NCBI GenBank assembly: GCA_020639115.1
Contig: JACKHG010000002.1
Location: 248,001 to 312,000, forward strand
Direction of reading: 5' to 3'
Source: Phycisphaerales bacterium
GTDB lineage: Bacteria > Planctomycetota > Phycisphaerae > UBA1845
DNA length: 64,000 nt
The notes under the pieces are model-generated. The model ran no database searches and was not told the DNA's origin. It saw nothing but the letters and a program-made list of their open reading frames with translations. Numbering within the stretch: position 1 is the stretch's first letter; each line of letters begins with the position of its first letter. The position numbers and the translations under genes are program-made. Positions 16,725 to 25,655 of the stretch are shown here, piece after piece.

Positions 16725-18499
16725 TCCTTCCACTGCTCGCGGCGGAGCGTTTCGTAGCGGTCGCTGCTCTTGTCGAGTTCAAGCAGTTGCTGGCGCAGGT
16801 TGCCGGAGGCGTCGACGTAGACGAGCGCCGTGGTTTCGACGGGCTGCAGGCGTTGCGTGCGCCGGTCGGGAACCATGGCCCGGTGTCCGAAGTCGACGTC
16901 GACGACGGTGGCGCCGGTATTGAAGTCCACGGGGCGTTTCTCGCCGGACGGCGGCGTGGCGATGGTCTTGATCTCGCCGATGGTGTCACCGATGGTGACG
17001 TTGAACTGGCGGGAGAGCCAGGCGCCGCCGTACCACTTGAACACCTCGACCTTGACTTCCTGCGCGCTGGGCTTGTCGGACTTCATGAAGATGAGGGTGT
17101 CGGGTGCGATCATGACGGGATCGGATGATTCCGACCATTCGCCGACGAGTTCGACCTTGGAGGCGTCGAGGGGGTTGTTCAGCAGGGTCGGGCGCGCGCA
17201 GAACATGTTGTAGAGGTGGATGCGGGCGCGGTAGGCGTAGGTGCGGCCGCTGAGCACGCCCTGGCCGGCGTCGTGGGCCCAGGTCAGTTGGATGGGCTGG
17301 AGCTGCCGCTTGTTCTTGAGTTCCTGCTCGGCCTCGGCCTGGGCGACGGCGATTTTCCCAAGCAAGTCCTTGGCTTTTTTCTGATCGCGGTCGCCTTGGC
17401 TGCCCTGGTTGCGTTCGGCTGAGGCGACCGCTGCATTGGCGTACTGGGTGGCAACCTCGAAGCGTTTGTCCTTGAGCGCGGCCTCCGCCTTTTTCATGAG
17501 GTCGTCGAAATCGGCGGACGTATCGATGGTTTCCGTGCTGACGCGGCATTCCGGGTAGCGGCAGCGGGGCGTTGCCTGATAGTCCGCGTCCATTTTCAGC
17601 ACGTCGAGGCCGTCGGGTCGCGGATAGGTCCACTCCTTGCCGTATTCGATCGGCGGGAAGAGGGGGCGGAGCAGGGCGCACTGGGCCTCGTTGTTGGTGC
17701 CGTCGGTGATGAGGGCGAAGAAGTCGTCGACGGCCTTGCGGTCGGCCTCGGGGACCTCGTAGATGCCCTTGGGGGTCTGCTGGACGTCGGGGGGGGCGAC
17801 GTCGGGGAGGGCCATGAGGCGGGTGGGGGTGATGGATTCCCAATCGCTCCAGCCGCCGCCGGGCTGCTGGATGCGGCGCTGGATGTCGGTTCCGACGGCG
17901 ACGGCGACGGCGTAGCGGCCGTGGTCCGCCTGGCGGAAGAGTTCTTCCTGTTGGGCGCGGTCGAAGGGGGCGTAGACGGTGACCCAGTTGGTGTCCTGGA
18001 GGAAGGTCTTGTCGGTGCGGGCCGCCTCGTTGTCGACCTTGAAGTCACCGGGCGGGCCGAGGTAGACGCCGCTGCGTCCGGTCATGACCTGGGGTTTGCC
18101 CAATGCGATCACGTTGACGAGGTCCACGGGTTCGACGGTGTCGACGTCGCCGACGTCCTGGCGGGGCACGGGTGGCGCCGGTTGGACGGGGCTGGGGATT
18201 TCGCCGGAGATGCCCGCCATGGCGAGGACGTTGTCCATCTCCTGGAGGTTGGGCATGGGGGACGGCGTGGGGGTGGGCGGCGGTTCGGCGTTGAGCAGCC
18301 GCTCGCGGAGGCGTTCGGCGTCCTGGCGGATGGCGAGGTCGATTTCGGCGGGTCCGAGCTGTTCGCTGCCGGGATCGCCGGCCTTGTTGGGGGACATCAC
18401 GCCATACATGGCCACGAAGTAGAGGAAGACGATGCCACAAACGGCGAGCACCGCCTTATCGAGGTAGCGGATGACGGGACCGACGGCTTGTTTGGCCAT
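16721..18499 (-). CDS. Bitopic membrane protein of the PilM operon, 592 aa
   Basis: One membrane helix near the N-terminus (AVLAVCGIVFLYFVAMYGVM, residues 16-35) anchors a large periplasmic part. A Pro/Thr-rich spacer (PPPTPTPSPMP) follows. The middle contains a helical, TPR-like stretch (KKAEAALKDKRFEVATQYANAAVASAE) and a coiled-coil (QKKAKDLLGKIAVAQAEAEQELKNKRQ), and the C-terminal third is beta-rich. The start has GGAG ten bases upstream. It lies between a shorter bitopic protein and the PDZ protein in one operon. I do not recognise a named family; topology and position suggest a structural subunit of the PilM-linked platform. Confidence 0.75.
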   Translation of the reverse strand: MAKQAVGPVIRYLDKAVLAVCGIVFLYFVAMYGVMSPNKAGDPGSEQLGPAEIDLAIRQDAERLRERLLNAEPPPTPTPSPMPNLQEMDNVLAMAGISGEIPSPVQPAPPVPRQDVGDVDTVEPVDLVNVIALGKPQVMTGRSGVYLGPPGDFKVDNEAARTDKTFLQDTNWVTVYAPFDRAQQEELFRQADHGRYAVAVAVGTDIQRRIQQPGGGWSDWESITPTRLMALPDVAPPDVQQTPKGIYEVPEADRKAVDDFFALITDGTNNEAQCALLRPLFPPIEYGKEWTYPRPDGLDVLKMDADYQATPRCRYPECRVSTETIDTSADFDDLMKKAEAALKDKRFEVATQYANAAVASAERNQGSQGDRDQKKAKDLLGKIAVAQAEAEQELKNKRQLQPIQLTWAHDAGQGVLSGRTYAYRARIHLYNMFCARPTLLNNPLDASKVELVGEWSESSDPVMIAPDTLIFMKSDKPSAQEVKVEVFKWYGGAWLSRQFNVTIGDTIGEIKTIATPPSGEKRPVDFNTGATVVDVDFGHRAMVPDRRTQRLQPVETTALVYVDASGNLRQQLLELDKSSDRYETLRREQWKE

Positions 18500-18580
18500 G
18501 AATGAATGACTCCGCGACTGTCGGCAGGCCGGGGCCTGCGCTACAAGGGGCTTTTTCGTCTCGTGGGTGTCCGGCGGCGG

Positions 18581-19810
18581 TCAGGCGCCTTCAGCCGGGG
18601 GTACGGGCCTTGTTTTTCCCAATTCGGTCAGGATCGCCTGCGGCATGAGCGGCAGGTACAGATCGGAGAACATGACGGTTTCGTAGTCGGCGGTGATGAG
18701 GACCACCGGATTTTCGCCGTAGATCTTGCCGGTGAGGGCCAGGTTGGGCTCGACCGCCGAGTAGCTCACGTTGAGGGGCACGTGGAAGCGGCGGTCGCAG
18801 AGTCCGGCGAGGACGCTGGGGATCTCGCGGGCGTCGACGACCATCTGGATGGAGAAGCGGAGCAGTTCGTACTGCTGGTTGGAGGCGCGGCCGGTGAAGG
18901 CGTCGTCGGGGGCCATGGGCGGATAGGGTCGGCCGCCGGCGCGAGAGACGGCAGCCGTCTTCTCGCCGGTTTCACGGATGTAGTAGCGGCTGATCTGGAG
19001 GGAGCGCAGATCCTTGATGGGCAGGTTGCCGACCCAGGGGGCACCGCCGGATTTGCGGATGGTGTCGGCTGCCTCCTGGTTCACGCGGGCGATGGCGTCG
19101 ACGACGGTCTGCTGGATCCAGGCCTCGAGCTGGGCGTGCCACATCTGCTCGAGGGTGGGAGGCGGTCCGGACGCCATCGGTCCGTCCGCGGCGGACACGT
19201 TGCTCTCCTGGAACGAGTCGGGGGTCGCGTAGATGAACCGGTTGTGGGCGATGCGCAGCGCGGCGCCCTGCTCCGGGGAGAGGGTCGGGGCCTTGGTCTG
19301 GGGTTCTGCGGGGGGCTTGCCGAGTCCGCCCCAGTCGGTTTTTTCCTCGGTGTTGCCCTTGGCCTCCATGCGGTCGCGTTCGGCGGCGATGTCGGCGGGG
19401 GTGGGCTCGGTGCCGGCGTTGAGCTGGTCGAGCCAGGTCTGGCGAAGGTTGCCGAAGGCCTTGCGGAAGGCGATGGCCTTGGTCACGTCTTCGCCGGAAT
19501 CACCGGGGAAGACGCCGTCCACGAGGGGGGGGTAGAAGTTGCGTTCGCGGACGAACTCCATGATGCGTTTGTAGTTGGCGCGTACGTCGGCGATCAGGCG
19601 GGCGCTTTGGTCCACGGCGCGCTGGTTGATGACCTGGCCGCGGCTGAGGCCCTCGATGGAGGTCTTCACGCGCATCGCGGTGTTGAGTTCCTCCTGGACT
19701 TTGCCCATGGTGCCGAGGCCGAGCACGATGAGGACGATGCCCAGCACGGCGCCGAGTCCGCAGGCGACTTCGACCCAGTAGCGTTTGATGATGTCGATGA
19801 TGTTCTTCAT
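18581..19810 (-). CDS. Bitopic membrane protein of the PilM operon, 409 aa
   Basis: A short cytoplasmic start (MKNIIDIIKRYWVE), one helix (VACGLGAVLGIVLIVLGLG, about residues 14-32) and a 370-residue periplasmic part. The first periplasmic stretch is predicted helical (VQEELNTAMRVKTSIEGLSRGQ), and the end (LALTGKIYGENPVVLITADYETVMFSDLYLP) is beta-rich. This topology is that of PilO/GspM proteins, which pair with PilN/GspL, though it is longer than usual (about 200 residues). GGAG lies eight bases before the ATG. It starts 56 bp after pilM. The PilO/GspM assignment is an inference from topology and neighbours. Confidence 0.7.
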   Translation of the reverse strand: MKNIIDIIKRYWVEVACGLGAVLGIVLIVLGLGTMGKVQEELNTAMRVKTSIEGLSRGQVINQRAVDQSARLIADVRANYKRIMEFVRERNFYPPLVDGVFPGDSGEDVTKAIAFRKAFGNLRQTWLDQLNAGTEPTPADIAAERDRMEAKGNTEEKTDWGGLGKPPAEPQTKAPTLSPEQGAALRIAHNRFIYATPDSFQESNVSAADGPMASGPPPTLEQMWHAQLEAWIQQTVVDAIARVNQEAADTIRKSGGAPWVGNLPIKDLRSLQISRYYIRETGEKTAAVSRAGGRPYPPMAPDDAFTGRASNQQYELLRFSIQMVVDAREIPSVLAGLCDRRFHVPLNVSYSAVEPNLALTGKIYGENPVVLITADYETVMFSDLYLPLMPQAILTELGKTRPVPPAEGA

Positions 19811-19866
19811 GCGGTCTGCTCCAGGCTGGGCCGCGTGGGGCGGTCAGCCGGCTGCACTGATTGAGC

Positions 19867-21885
19867 TTATCCCTGGCCCTGGTTCTGGTTCTCCGCGGGC
19901 TTTTCCGGCAGGTCGCCGATCACCAGGTCGAAGGTGACCTGGAAGAACATGTCATCGTCGATCGACTCGCCGGTCAGCGGGTCCAGGTTCGCGGGCGATG
20001 GGGTGGCCTTGGGCCTGGTGCCGCCGCCCCAGCCCCCCCCGGGGGGGTTGGTCGTGCCTCCGCCGCTTCCGCTCGGGCGGTCTCCGGCGGCGTTGGCGAC
20101 GCCGATGCGGTCGATGTAGAAGCCCGCCTTGGGCTGCCGGCAGGTGGACAGCAGGTTCTTGGCGAAACCAGTAGATACGAACATGCCGCCGCCGCTGTTG
20201 GGCGTGCGGCAGCGCATGGTGATGAGGAAGCCCTTGCGTCCGGCGCCGGTCGGGTCCGCGATGGGGTCGACGTTGGCGTGCCAGGGGTCGGAGATCTTGA
20301 CGGCCTCGTCGTCCACGTTGGGCAGGTACTTCGATTCGAGCGACTCGATGATCACCTCGTTGCGGTCGCGGCGCGGCACCTGTTTGACGGCGGCGACGAA
20401 GGCCTTGGCGGAGGCGGCGTCGCGGGCCTCGTCGTTGACGGCGGGGAGGGCGCGGTGGATGGCGTCGACGATCCGCGGCCAGAGCACGCGGTCGGACTGC
20501 AGTTCCATGACCGTCTTGATCTTGTTGCGTTCGTCCTCGCCCTGGCTGGAGAGTTCGCTGTTTTTGCTCTGGAAGGCGCGGGCGGCAGCGAGGATGGTGG
20601 CGCCGTATTCGCGCGGGGGCACGTTGGTGGGCGGATTCTGGATGGTGGCCTCGGCGTTTTCCGGGCTCACCGTCACGTTGGTATTTCCGCTACTGTTCTG
20701 CAGCGTACCCAGGTCGGAGATGCCGCGGAACCAGATGACGCCGGCGGCGAACAGCAGGCAGGCGGCGGCGGCTGCGAAGAACACGCGCTTCTTGCGCCAG
20801 ACGACCTGGCGGACGATTTCGGGGGGCAGGAGGCTCGAGGTGGCCTTGCTGAGGCCGAGGCCCTGGAGGGCGAGACCGTAGGCCACGGCGAAGCTGCCCG
20901 CCTGATCGTCGCCGCCCTCCGCGGTGGCGGGGATCTTGATCTTGTGGAAGTGCTCGAGCCGGTCGATGTCGAGCTGGAGATTCTGCTGGACGTACTTCTT
21001 GAGGCCGGGCAGCTTGAACGCGGCGCCCAGGCCGATGATTTTTTCGAGTTCGACGTCGCGGTGGGTTGCGGTGTAGAAGCCGATGGAGCGCTGCAGTTCC
21101 TGCACGAGGTCGGCGAAGACCGGGCGCATGGCCTGGAAGATCTGGCGGGCGTACTTGCTGGAGCCCGCGGTGCGCTTGAGGGTTTCGGCCTTGGAGAAGG
21201 AGAGCTTGAAGCTTTTCACCAGGGCGTCGGTGAAGGCGTTGCCGCCGAACTTGATGGTGCGCGTCCAGAGGGTGTCCTCGGTGGCGACGAGCAGGTTGGT
21301 ATTTTCGGTACCGATGTCGACGAGCACGACGGCGCCGCCGGTGAGGGCGCCGTCGTAGTGCATGGCGTTGTAGACCGCCAGCGGGCCGGACTGCACCACG
21401 GAGGGCTCGATGTTGCCGCTCTCGAAGTGGTGGAGGTGGCCGCGGATCAGGTCGCGCTTGATGGCGAAGATGCCCACTTCGATTTCCGGGCTGTCGGGGG
21501 CGTCGAAGACCTGGTAGTCCCAGACGACCTCGTCCATGTCGAAGGGGATCTGCTGGTCGGCCTCGTAGCGGACAAGGTCGGGGATCTTCTTTTTCATCTC
21601 CTTCTTTTCGAGGGGCGGCAGCTTGCTGAAGCGCGCCAGGGTGTGCTCCCCGGGTACGCTGACCGCGATCTGGTCGTTGGAGATGTCGTTGCGCGAGAGG
21701 AACTTCTCGAGGGCCGCCGTCCAGAGCGCATCGGCGTCGGCGTCGGCCTGGGTCATGATCTTGGCGTGTTCGATGTAGTCCGCCGCGACGACTTCGACGG
21801 ATTTGTCGGGGCCGACGCGCAGCTTGACGGCCTTGAGGGCGCACTTGCCGACGTCGATACCCCAAACGGTTTGCGGACCAGCCAT
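19867..21885 (-). CDS. pilM: PilM / GspL-like pilus-assembly ATPase-fold protein
   Basis: A 672-residue protein. Residues 1 to about 360 are an actin-like PilM domain: WGIDVGKCALKAVKL (phosphate 1 loop), AVSVPGEHTLARFSKLPPLEKKEM, LVDIGTENTNLLV (phosphate 2) and IIGLGAAFKLPGLKKYVQQNL. Unlike ordinary PilM (about 350 residues), it continues into a membrane helix (RVFFAAAAACLLFAAGVIWF, about 368-387) and a 280-residue periplasmic part. That is the arrangement of GspL or a PilM-PilN fusion. AGGAG precedes the ATG by seven bases. It is the first gene of a four-gene reverse operon and probably anchors a pilus-like or type II-like assembly platform at the inner membrane. Confidence 0.85.
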   Translation of the reverse strand: MAGPQTVWGIDVGKCALKAVKLRVGPDKSVEVVAADYIEHAKIMTQADADADALWTAALEKFLSRNDISNDQIAVSVPGEHTLARFSKLPPLEKKEMKKKIPDLVRYEADQQIPFDMDEVVWDYQVFDAPDSPEIEVGIFAIKRDLIRGHLHHFESGNIEPSVVQSGPLAVYNAMHYDGALTGGAVVLVDIGTENTNLLVATEDTLWTRTIKFGGNAFTDALVKSFKLSFSKAETLKRTAGSSKYARQIFQAMRPVFADLVQELQRSIGFYTATHRDVELEKIIGLGAAFKLPGLKKYVQQNLQLDIDRLEHFHKIKIPATAEGGDDQAGSFAVAYGLALQGLGLSKATSSLLPPEIVRQVVWRKKRVFFAAAAACLLFAAGVIWFRGISDLGTLQNSSGNTNVTVSPENAEATIQNPPTNVPPREYGATILAAARAFQSKNSELSSQGEDERNKIKTVMELQSDRVLWPRIVDAIHRALPAVNDEARDAASAKAFVAAVKQVPRRDRNEVIIESLESKYLPNVDDEAVKISDPWHANVDPIADPTGAGRKGFLITMRCRTPNSGGGMFVSTGFAKNLLSTCRQPKAGFYIDRIGVANAAGDRPSGSGGGTTNPPGGGWGGGTRPKATPSPANLDPLTGESIDDDMFFQVTFDLVIGDLPEKPAENQNQGQG

Positions 21886-22514
21886 TTGCTACTCCTGGAT
21901 CGCGGGATGGTTGCTGTGAGCGCAAGCGCTCGGAGCGTGTCGCGGCGGAATCTCCGTGTCCAGCGGGCTGTTCCGCCGTGCTCGAGCAGCATGGTCGCCG
22001 TTCGCGTCGCGGCGTTGGTGTTCCGTGGCCTGCCGCAGCGCCGAGCCGACGATGGCGGGCAAGTATCGGTGATGCCCCCAGGGCTGTAAAGTCAAGTTGG
22101 GACGCGTTGCGTTTGCCGCGGGCGCACGCGTGTGCCTGACGGAGCGCTCATCCCGAACCAGCCAAGTCCCTGGCCGGTGCGGTGCTCGCGGGGCTGCATT
22201 CGTTCTCAAGCTTGCCAAGACACATTCGGGCCCGATGCGGCTGGGCCGGGATTCGCTTGCCAGGTCGGGCGGCGACACGCGAAAACGGTGTTGGGTGCTC
22301 CCCCCGGCGCGTCGCTGCCCGACCGGTGGATACCTACTACATCTTATAGTATTCCCCGGATGACGCGCGGGTCAACAGCCAGTGGGCGATTAAGTGGTGC
22401 TGGCGTCAGGGGTAGTAGGGGGCAGGGGACAAAAGAGGTCATTTGTGGCCATAACCTCAACGCCTTCCATAGTTTACATGTCTTCTGGTGCGGTGCGGTG
22501 CGGAGCGCAGGTGT
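21886..22514 (-). other. pilM upstream region and leader
   Basis: 629 bp between the histidine kinase stop and pilM contain no convincing gene. A promoter is predicted at 22346-22375, which would give pilM a leader of about 450 nt. The leader has no terminator or riboswitch that I recognise. Confidence 0.5.
22346..22375 (-). promoter_or_regulatory. Predicted sigma-70-type promoter for the pilM operon
   Basis: Reading the minus strand: TTGACC (22375-22370), an 18-nt spacer, then TACTAT (22351-22346). Both boxes match four or five of six consensus bases, and the local AT-richness is unusual for this region. It points toward pilM, 460 nt away. Confidence 0.5.
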
Positions 22515-24830
22515 TCAGGCGATGGTTGACGCTGCGGGGGTGTGCGACTCCAGCCACTTGTGGATGGTCGCGAAGAGTTCTTTGCGCTTGATAGGCTTGG
22601 TGGCGTAGTCGTTGCAGCCAGCGTCGAGGCAGACAGCGCGATCGCTGCTCATGGCGTGGGCGGTGAGGGCGATGATCGGTCCGCGATAGCCGCGGCTGCG
22701 CAGCAGGCGCGTCGCGTCGTACCCATCCAGAATGGGCATCTGCATATCCATGAGGATGACATGGTAGGGCTGGCCGGCTTCGGCGGCGGTGAGGGCGAAG
22801 TCTGCTGCGTCGCGGCCGTTTTCGACGACGCGGAGTTCGGCGCCGGCGCGGTTGAGGACGTGGGTGATGAGTCGGCGATTGTCGGGTCCGTCCTCGGCGA
22901 GGAGGATGCGGACGCCGACGAGGGGTTGGGCGTCGTTCGCGCAGGGGGCGCAGGGTGCGTGGTGTTGGGTCGCCGCGCCGGCTGCGGGCTGGTGCCAGGG
23001 CACCTCGGCGGGCACGTTGAGCTTGAGGGTCAAGCGGAACGTGCTGCCTGCGCGAGGGGCGCTGGACACGGTGAGCGCGCCGCCGAGCATTTCGGCGAGT
23101 CGTTTGCTGATGGCGAGTCCGAGTCCGGTTCCGCCGAACATGCGGCGGGTGCTGGTATCGGCCTGAACGAAAGGTCGGAAGAGGCGGACGATCTGGGCGC
23201 GGGTCATGCCGATGCCGCTGTCGACGACGTCGAAGGAGAGGATGTGGCGGTTTTCCTCGGCGCGGCACTGCACGACGAGGCGCACGGTGCCCATTTCGGT
23301 GAACTTGATCGCGTTGCCGACGAGATTGACGAGGATCTGGCGGATGCGGGTCGGGTCGGAGTCGATGTGCTGCGGAAGCTGCGAGGTGAACTCCACGTCG
23401 AAGGGCAGGTTTTTGGCGGCGGCCCGGCCGCGCATGAGCGCGAACACGTCGTTGACGATTTCCGCGGGGTTGCAGCGGATGGTTTCGACCTCGAGTCGTC
23501 CGGCCTCGATCTTGGAGAGGTCGAGGATATCGTTGATGAGGGCGAGGAGGTGTTCGCCGTTGCGGCGGATGGTGTCCACGTGTTCGGCGCGCTGCTGGGC
23601 GTCGAGCGCGGGGTCGCAGAGCAGGTCCGCGAAGCCGAGGATGGCGGTCATAGGCGTGCGGATCTCGTGGCTCATGTTGGCGAGGAACGCGCTCTTCGAG
23701 CGGCTGGCCAGTTCGGCTTCCTCCTTGGCGCGCTTGAGTTCCTCCTTGGTTTCACGTTCGCGGGTGACGTCCTCGAAGGTGCCCATCACGCCGATGATCT
23801 GGCCGCTGTGATCGCGCAGCGGGACCTTGCTGACGCGCATCCAGCGGGTGCGGCCGGCGGAATCGACATGCGGTTCCTCGATGCCGACGCGGGAGAGTCC
23901 GGATTCCATGACGGCGCGATCGTCGGCGACGTTGTCGGCGGCGATATCGCTCCAGGGGAGGTCGGCGTCGGTCAAGCCGACGATGTCGTTCGGTGAGGCG
24001 AGCCCGGCGTCGCGGGCGAGGGCCTCGTTGCAGCCGAGGAAGCGCGACTCCTGGTCTTTCCAGAAGAGGCTTTGGGGCATGGAGTCGATGGCCAGGCGCA
24101 GGATGTGCTGCAGGTCGCGCAGGCGTCGTTCCGATTCGGTGACGCTGTTGACAGCCTCGCGGGAGCGGGCCTCGTAGCGGCGGAGCCGACGGAACGCGTC
24201 CGCCCAGGCTCCGGCGATGATGCCCACGCCGATGACGGCAGCGGCGGCAAGTCCGGTCTGCCAGCGGGTGAGGCGGGCGTGTTGCTTGGCGATCTGGGTA
24301 CGCTGGCCTTCGTGAAGGCTGCCCAAGCCCCGGTGCAGGGCGGCGTGCGCCTGGCGATATCGGGCGCTGCCGAGCAGGGTGATGGCCAGTTCGGGATCGC
24401 CGGCGCGGTTGCTCTTGAAAGCCCGGTCCTCGGCGTCCGCGACGATGACGTACTTGGACCGAAGGTCGTCGGCTTGGCTCTCGTCGCTGACGGCACGGGT
24501 CAGGGCGAGCAGTTGTTCGATAGCGCCAGCCAGTTCGAGGCGCCGCTGGTTGTAGTCTTCGACGGACTTTCCGTCCGTATCTGCGGCGTTCGACCAGATG
24601 AGTCCTGCCAGGTTGTCATCCAGGTGCGCGATGCGGTTGACGAGTTGCTCGCTGGTGAGGGTCTGGTTGTGGATGCGTCCGGCGTGCATGCCGAGCAGCA
24701 GTTGCGAGGTCAGCAGTGCGGCGAGGACCAGGAGGGTGCCGAGGACAGCGGCTGCGAAGAGGCCGTAGGGCGGGCGCAGTATCTCGGGCTGCGGTGCAGT
24801 GGGCGTATCGGCGCGGAGTGCGCGGGCCAT
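22515..24830 (-). CDS. Hybrid sensor histidine kinase / response regulator, 771 aa
   Basis: Order of parts: membrane helix 1 (GLFAAAVLGTLLVLAALLTSQLLLG, about 23-47), a periplasmic helical sensor of about 150 residues, helix 2 (TGLAAAAVIGVGIIAGAWA, about 200-218), a PAS domain (about 245-370, FWKDQESRFLGCNEALARDAG), HisKA with FLANMSHEIRTPM (phospho-His near 388), HATPase with VNLVGNAIKFTE, DSGIGM and GTGLGLAISKRLAEMLGG, then a receiver (about 650-765) with RILLAEDGPDNRR, the phospho-Asp in VILMDMQMP near 695 and the Lys of YATKPIKRKE. All catalytic residues are present. No HPt or output gene adjoins it, so the phosphorelay partner is elsewhere. It is transcribed alone; the ribosome site is weak. 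Confidence 0.93.
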   Translation of the reverse strand: MARALRADTPTAPQPEILRPPYGLFAAAVLGTLLVLAALLTSQLLLGMHAGRIHNQTLTSEQLVNRIAHLDDNLAGLIWSNAADTDGKSVEDYNQRRLELAGAIEQLLALTRAVSDESQADDLRSKYVIVADAEDRAFKSNRAGDPELAITLLGSARYRQAHAALHRGLGSLHEGQRTQIAKQHARLTRWQTGLAAAAVIGVGIIAGAWADAFRRLRRYEARSREAVNSVTESERRLRDLQHILRLAIDSMPQSLFWKDQESRFLGCNEALARDAGLASPNDIVGLTDADLPWSDIAADNVADDRAVMESGLSRVGIEEPHVDSAGRTRWMRVSKVPLRDHSGQIIGVMGTFEDVTRERETKEELKRAKEEAELASRSKSAFLANMSHEIRTPMTAILGFADLLCDPALDAQQRAEHVDTIRRNGEHLLALINDILDLSKIEAGRLEVETIRCNPAEIVNDVFALMRGRAAAKNLPFDVEFTSQLPQHIDSDPTRIRQILVNLVGNAIKFTEMGTVRLVVQCRAEENRHILSFDVVDSGIGMTRAQIVRLFRPFVQADTSTRRMFGGTGLGLAISKRLAEMLGGALTVSSAPRAGSTFRLTLKLNVPAEVPWHQPAAGAATQHHAPCAPCANDAQPLVGVRILLAEDGPDNRRLITHVLNRAGAELRVVENGRDAADFALTAAEAGQPYHVILMDMQMPILDGYDATRLLRSRGYRGPIIALTAHAMSSDRAVCLDAGCNDYATKPIKRKELFATIHKWLESHTPAASTIA

Positions 24831-25276
24831 GGACCATGCCCCGAACGATAGCAGGATGGCGTCATGGCGGCGGGCTGAACACTTGTCCGACGTCGCAACG
24901 CACGCAGAGTATCCACTGTCAGGGTCGAAAGATGGGGGCTGTCACTTTAGGGCGGGGGGTTAATACGGCAGGACTTGCGACTTGTCGTGTAGGAGTGGAC
25001 GGGTGCGGCGCTGCGGTAGCGGGCGTGAGCGGTGTTGAAGGGGGCGCAGCGCGTGGACGGCGGCCGGTGGGTGTCGCTCTTTATTTGGGAAAATATTAAT
25101 CGACCGTGGTGGGACGCTGCGGCGGCAGAGGTTCGCCTGGCGTCGAAGCGGGTCATCCGTGCGGCGTATTCTGCGGGGCGCAAGCTTGGCGCGGGGATGT
25201 TGGCTATTTGGGAAATTGTGCCGTAAGTGATTTTTTGACAGGGTTTTATGGATCGATAAGAGTCGTCACAGAATCG

Positions 25277-25306
25277 TTGACTCTGGGGGCGATAACTTTC
25301 TATACT
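25277..25306 (+). promoter_or_regulatory. Predicted sigma-70-type promoter
   Basis: TTGACT at 25277-25282, an 18-nt spacer and TATACT at 25301-25306. These match consensus at five of six positions in each box. Transcription would start near 25313 and run into the structured leader. Confidence 0.65.
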
Positions 25307-25312
25307 GGCGAC

Positions 25313-25413
25313 TGGCCTTGGGTATTTGCCCGAGGCGCCGTCGTGTTCGGTCGTGGAGCAACCTGAGGGAGAGAGTGGCGCGCCAGGGGCGTGCGGCTCT
25401 CTCTTTTTTCTTT
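25313..25413 (+). ncRNA. Structured leader or small RNA ending in an intrinsic terminator
   Basis: About 100 nt downstream of the predicted promoter. Hairpin 1 is GCCTTGGG / CCCGAGGC with a six-base loop (25315-25336). A middle stretch (25337-25368) is less structured. The terminator hairpin follows at 25369-25403. The gene it could control starts 240 nt beyond. It does not match a riboswitch or housekeeping RNA I know. It could be a free small RNA or a transcription attenuator. Confidence 0.5.
25369..25409 (+). terminator. Intrinsic terminator inside a leader
   Basis: GAGAGAG (25369-25375) pairs with CTCTCTC (25397-25403). An inner stem GCGCG/CGTGC (25378-25382 with 25390-25394) extends it past a small internal loop. 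TTTTTT follows at 25404-25409. No plus-strand gene lies upstream, so its substrate must be the transcript from the promoter at 25277. Confidence 0.75.
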
Positions 25414-25655
25414 GCGCGAGTCGGGCCGCGTGAAGGGCGACGGCAGTACGGCGAGCAGGTCGTGGGGGTCTGCTCGTGCCACTCGGAAGCATCGATTTCG
25501 AACGTTGAGCGGGGGGTCAGGGGTTCCGCAGGCGGGGTATGCGCCGGGAGCCGGCAGAAGCGAATGTCGCCGCGTGGAGCGTGCGCCCGGGTGGCGCTGC
25601 GGAAGCGGCAGGTGGGATACGGCTGGTTACTTCGGACTTTGTGAGGGACGAAGCG

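Larger units (their letters stand above)
24831..25655 (+). other. Long non-coding region upstream of the DUF11/dockerin gene
   Basis: 825 bp without a convincing gene. 25277-25306 is a promoter and 25313-25413 a structured transcript ending in a terminator. Beyond it, a further 240 nt lead to the start codon at 25656. The first part (24831-25270) contains the upstream side of the histidine kinase gene; nothing specific is seen there. Confidence 0.5.

Noticed and set aside
22097..22608. Small plus- and minus-strand frames in the gap upstream of pilM
   Set aside because: No ribosome sites, poor composition, and overlap with the predicted pilM promoter and leader.
18506..23996. Long plus-strand frames opposite the PilM operon and hybrid kinase
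   Set aside because: Gly/Val/Asp-rich translations without motifs, opposite well-supported minus-strand genes.
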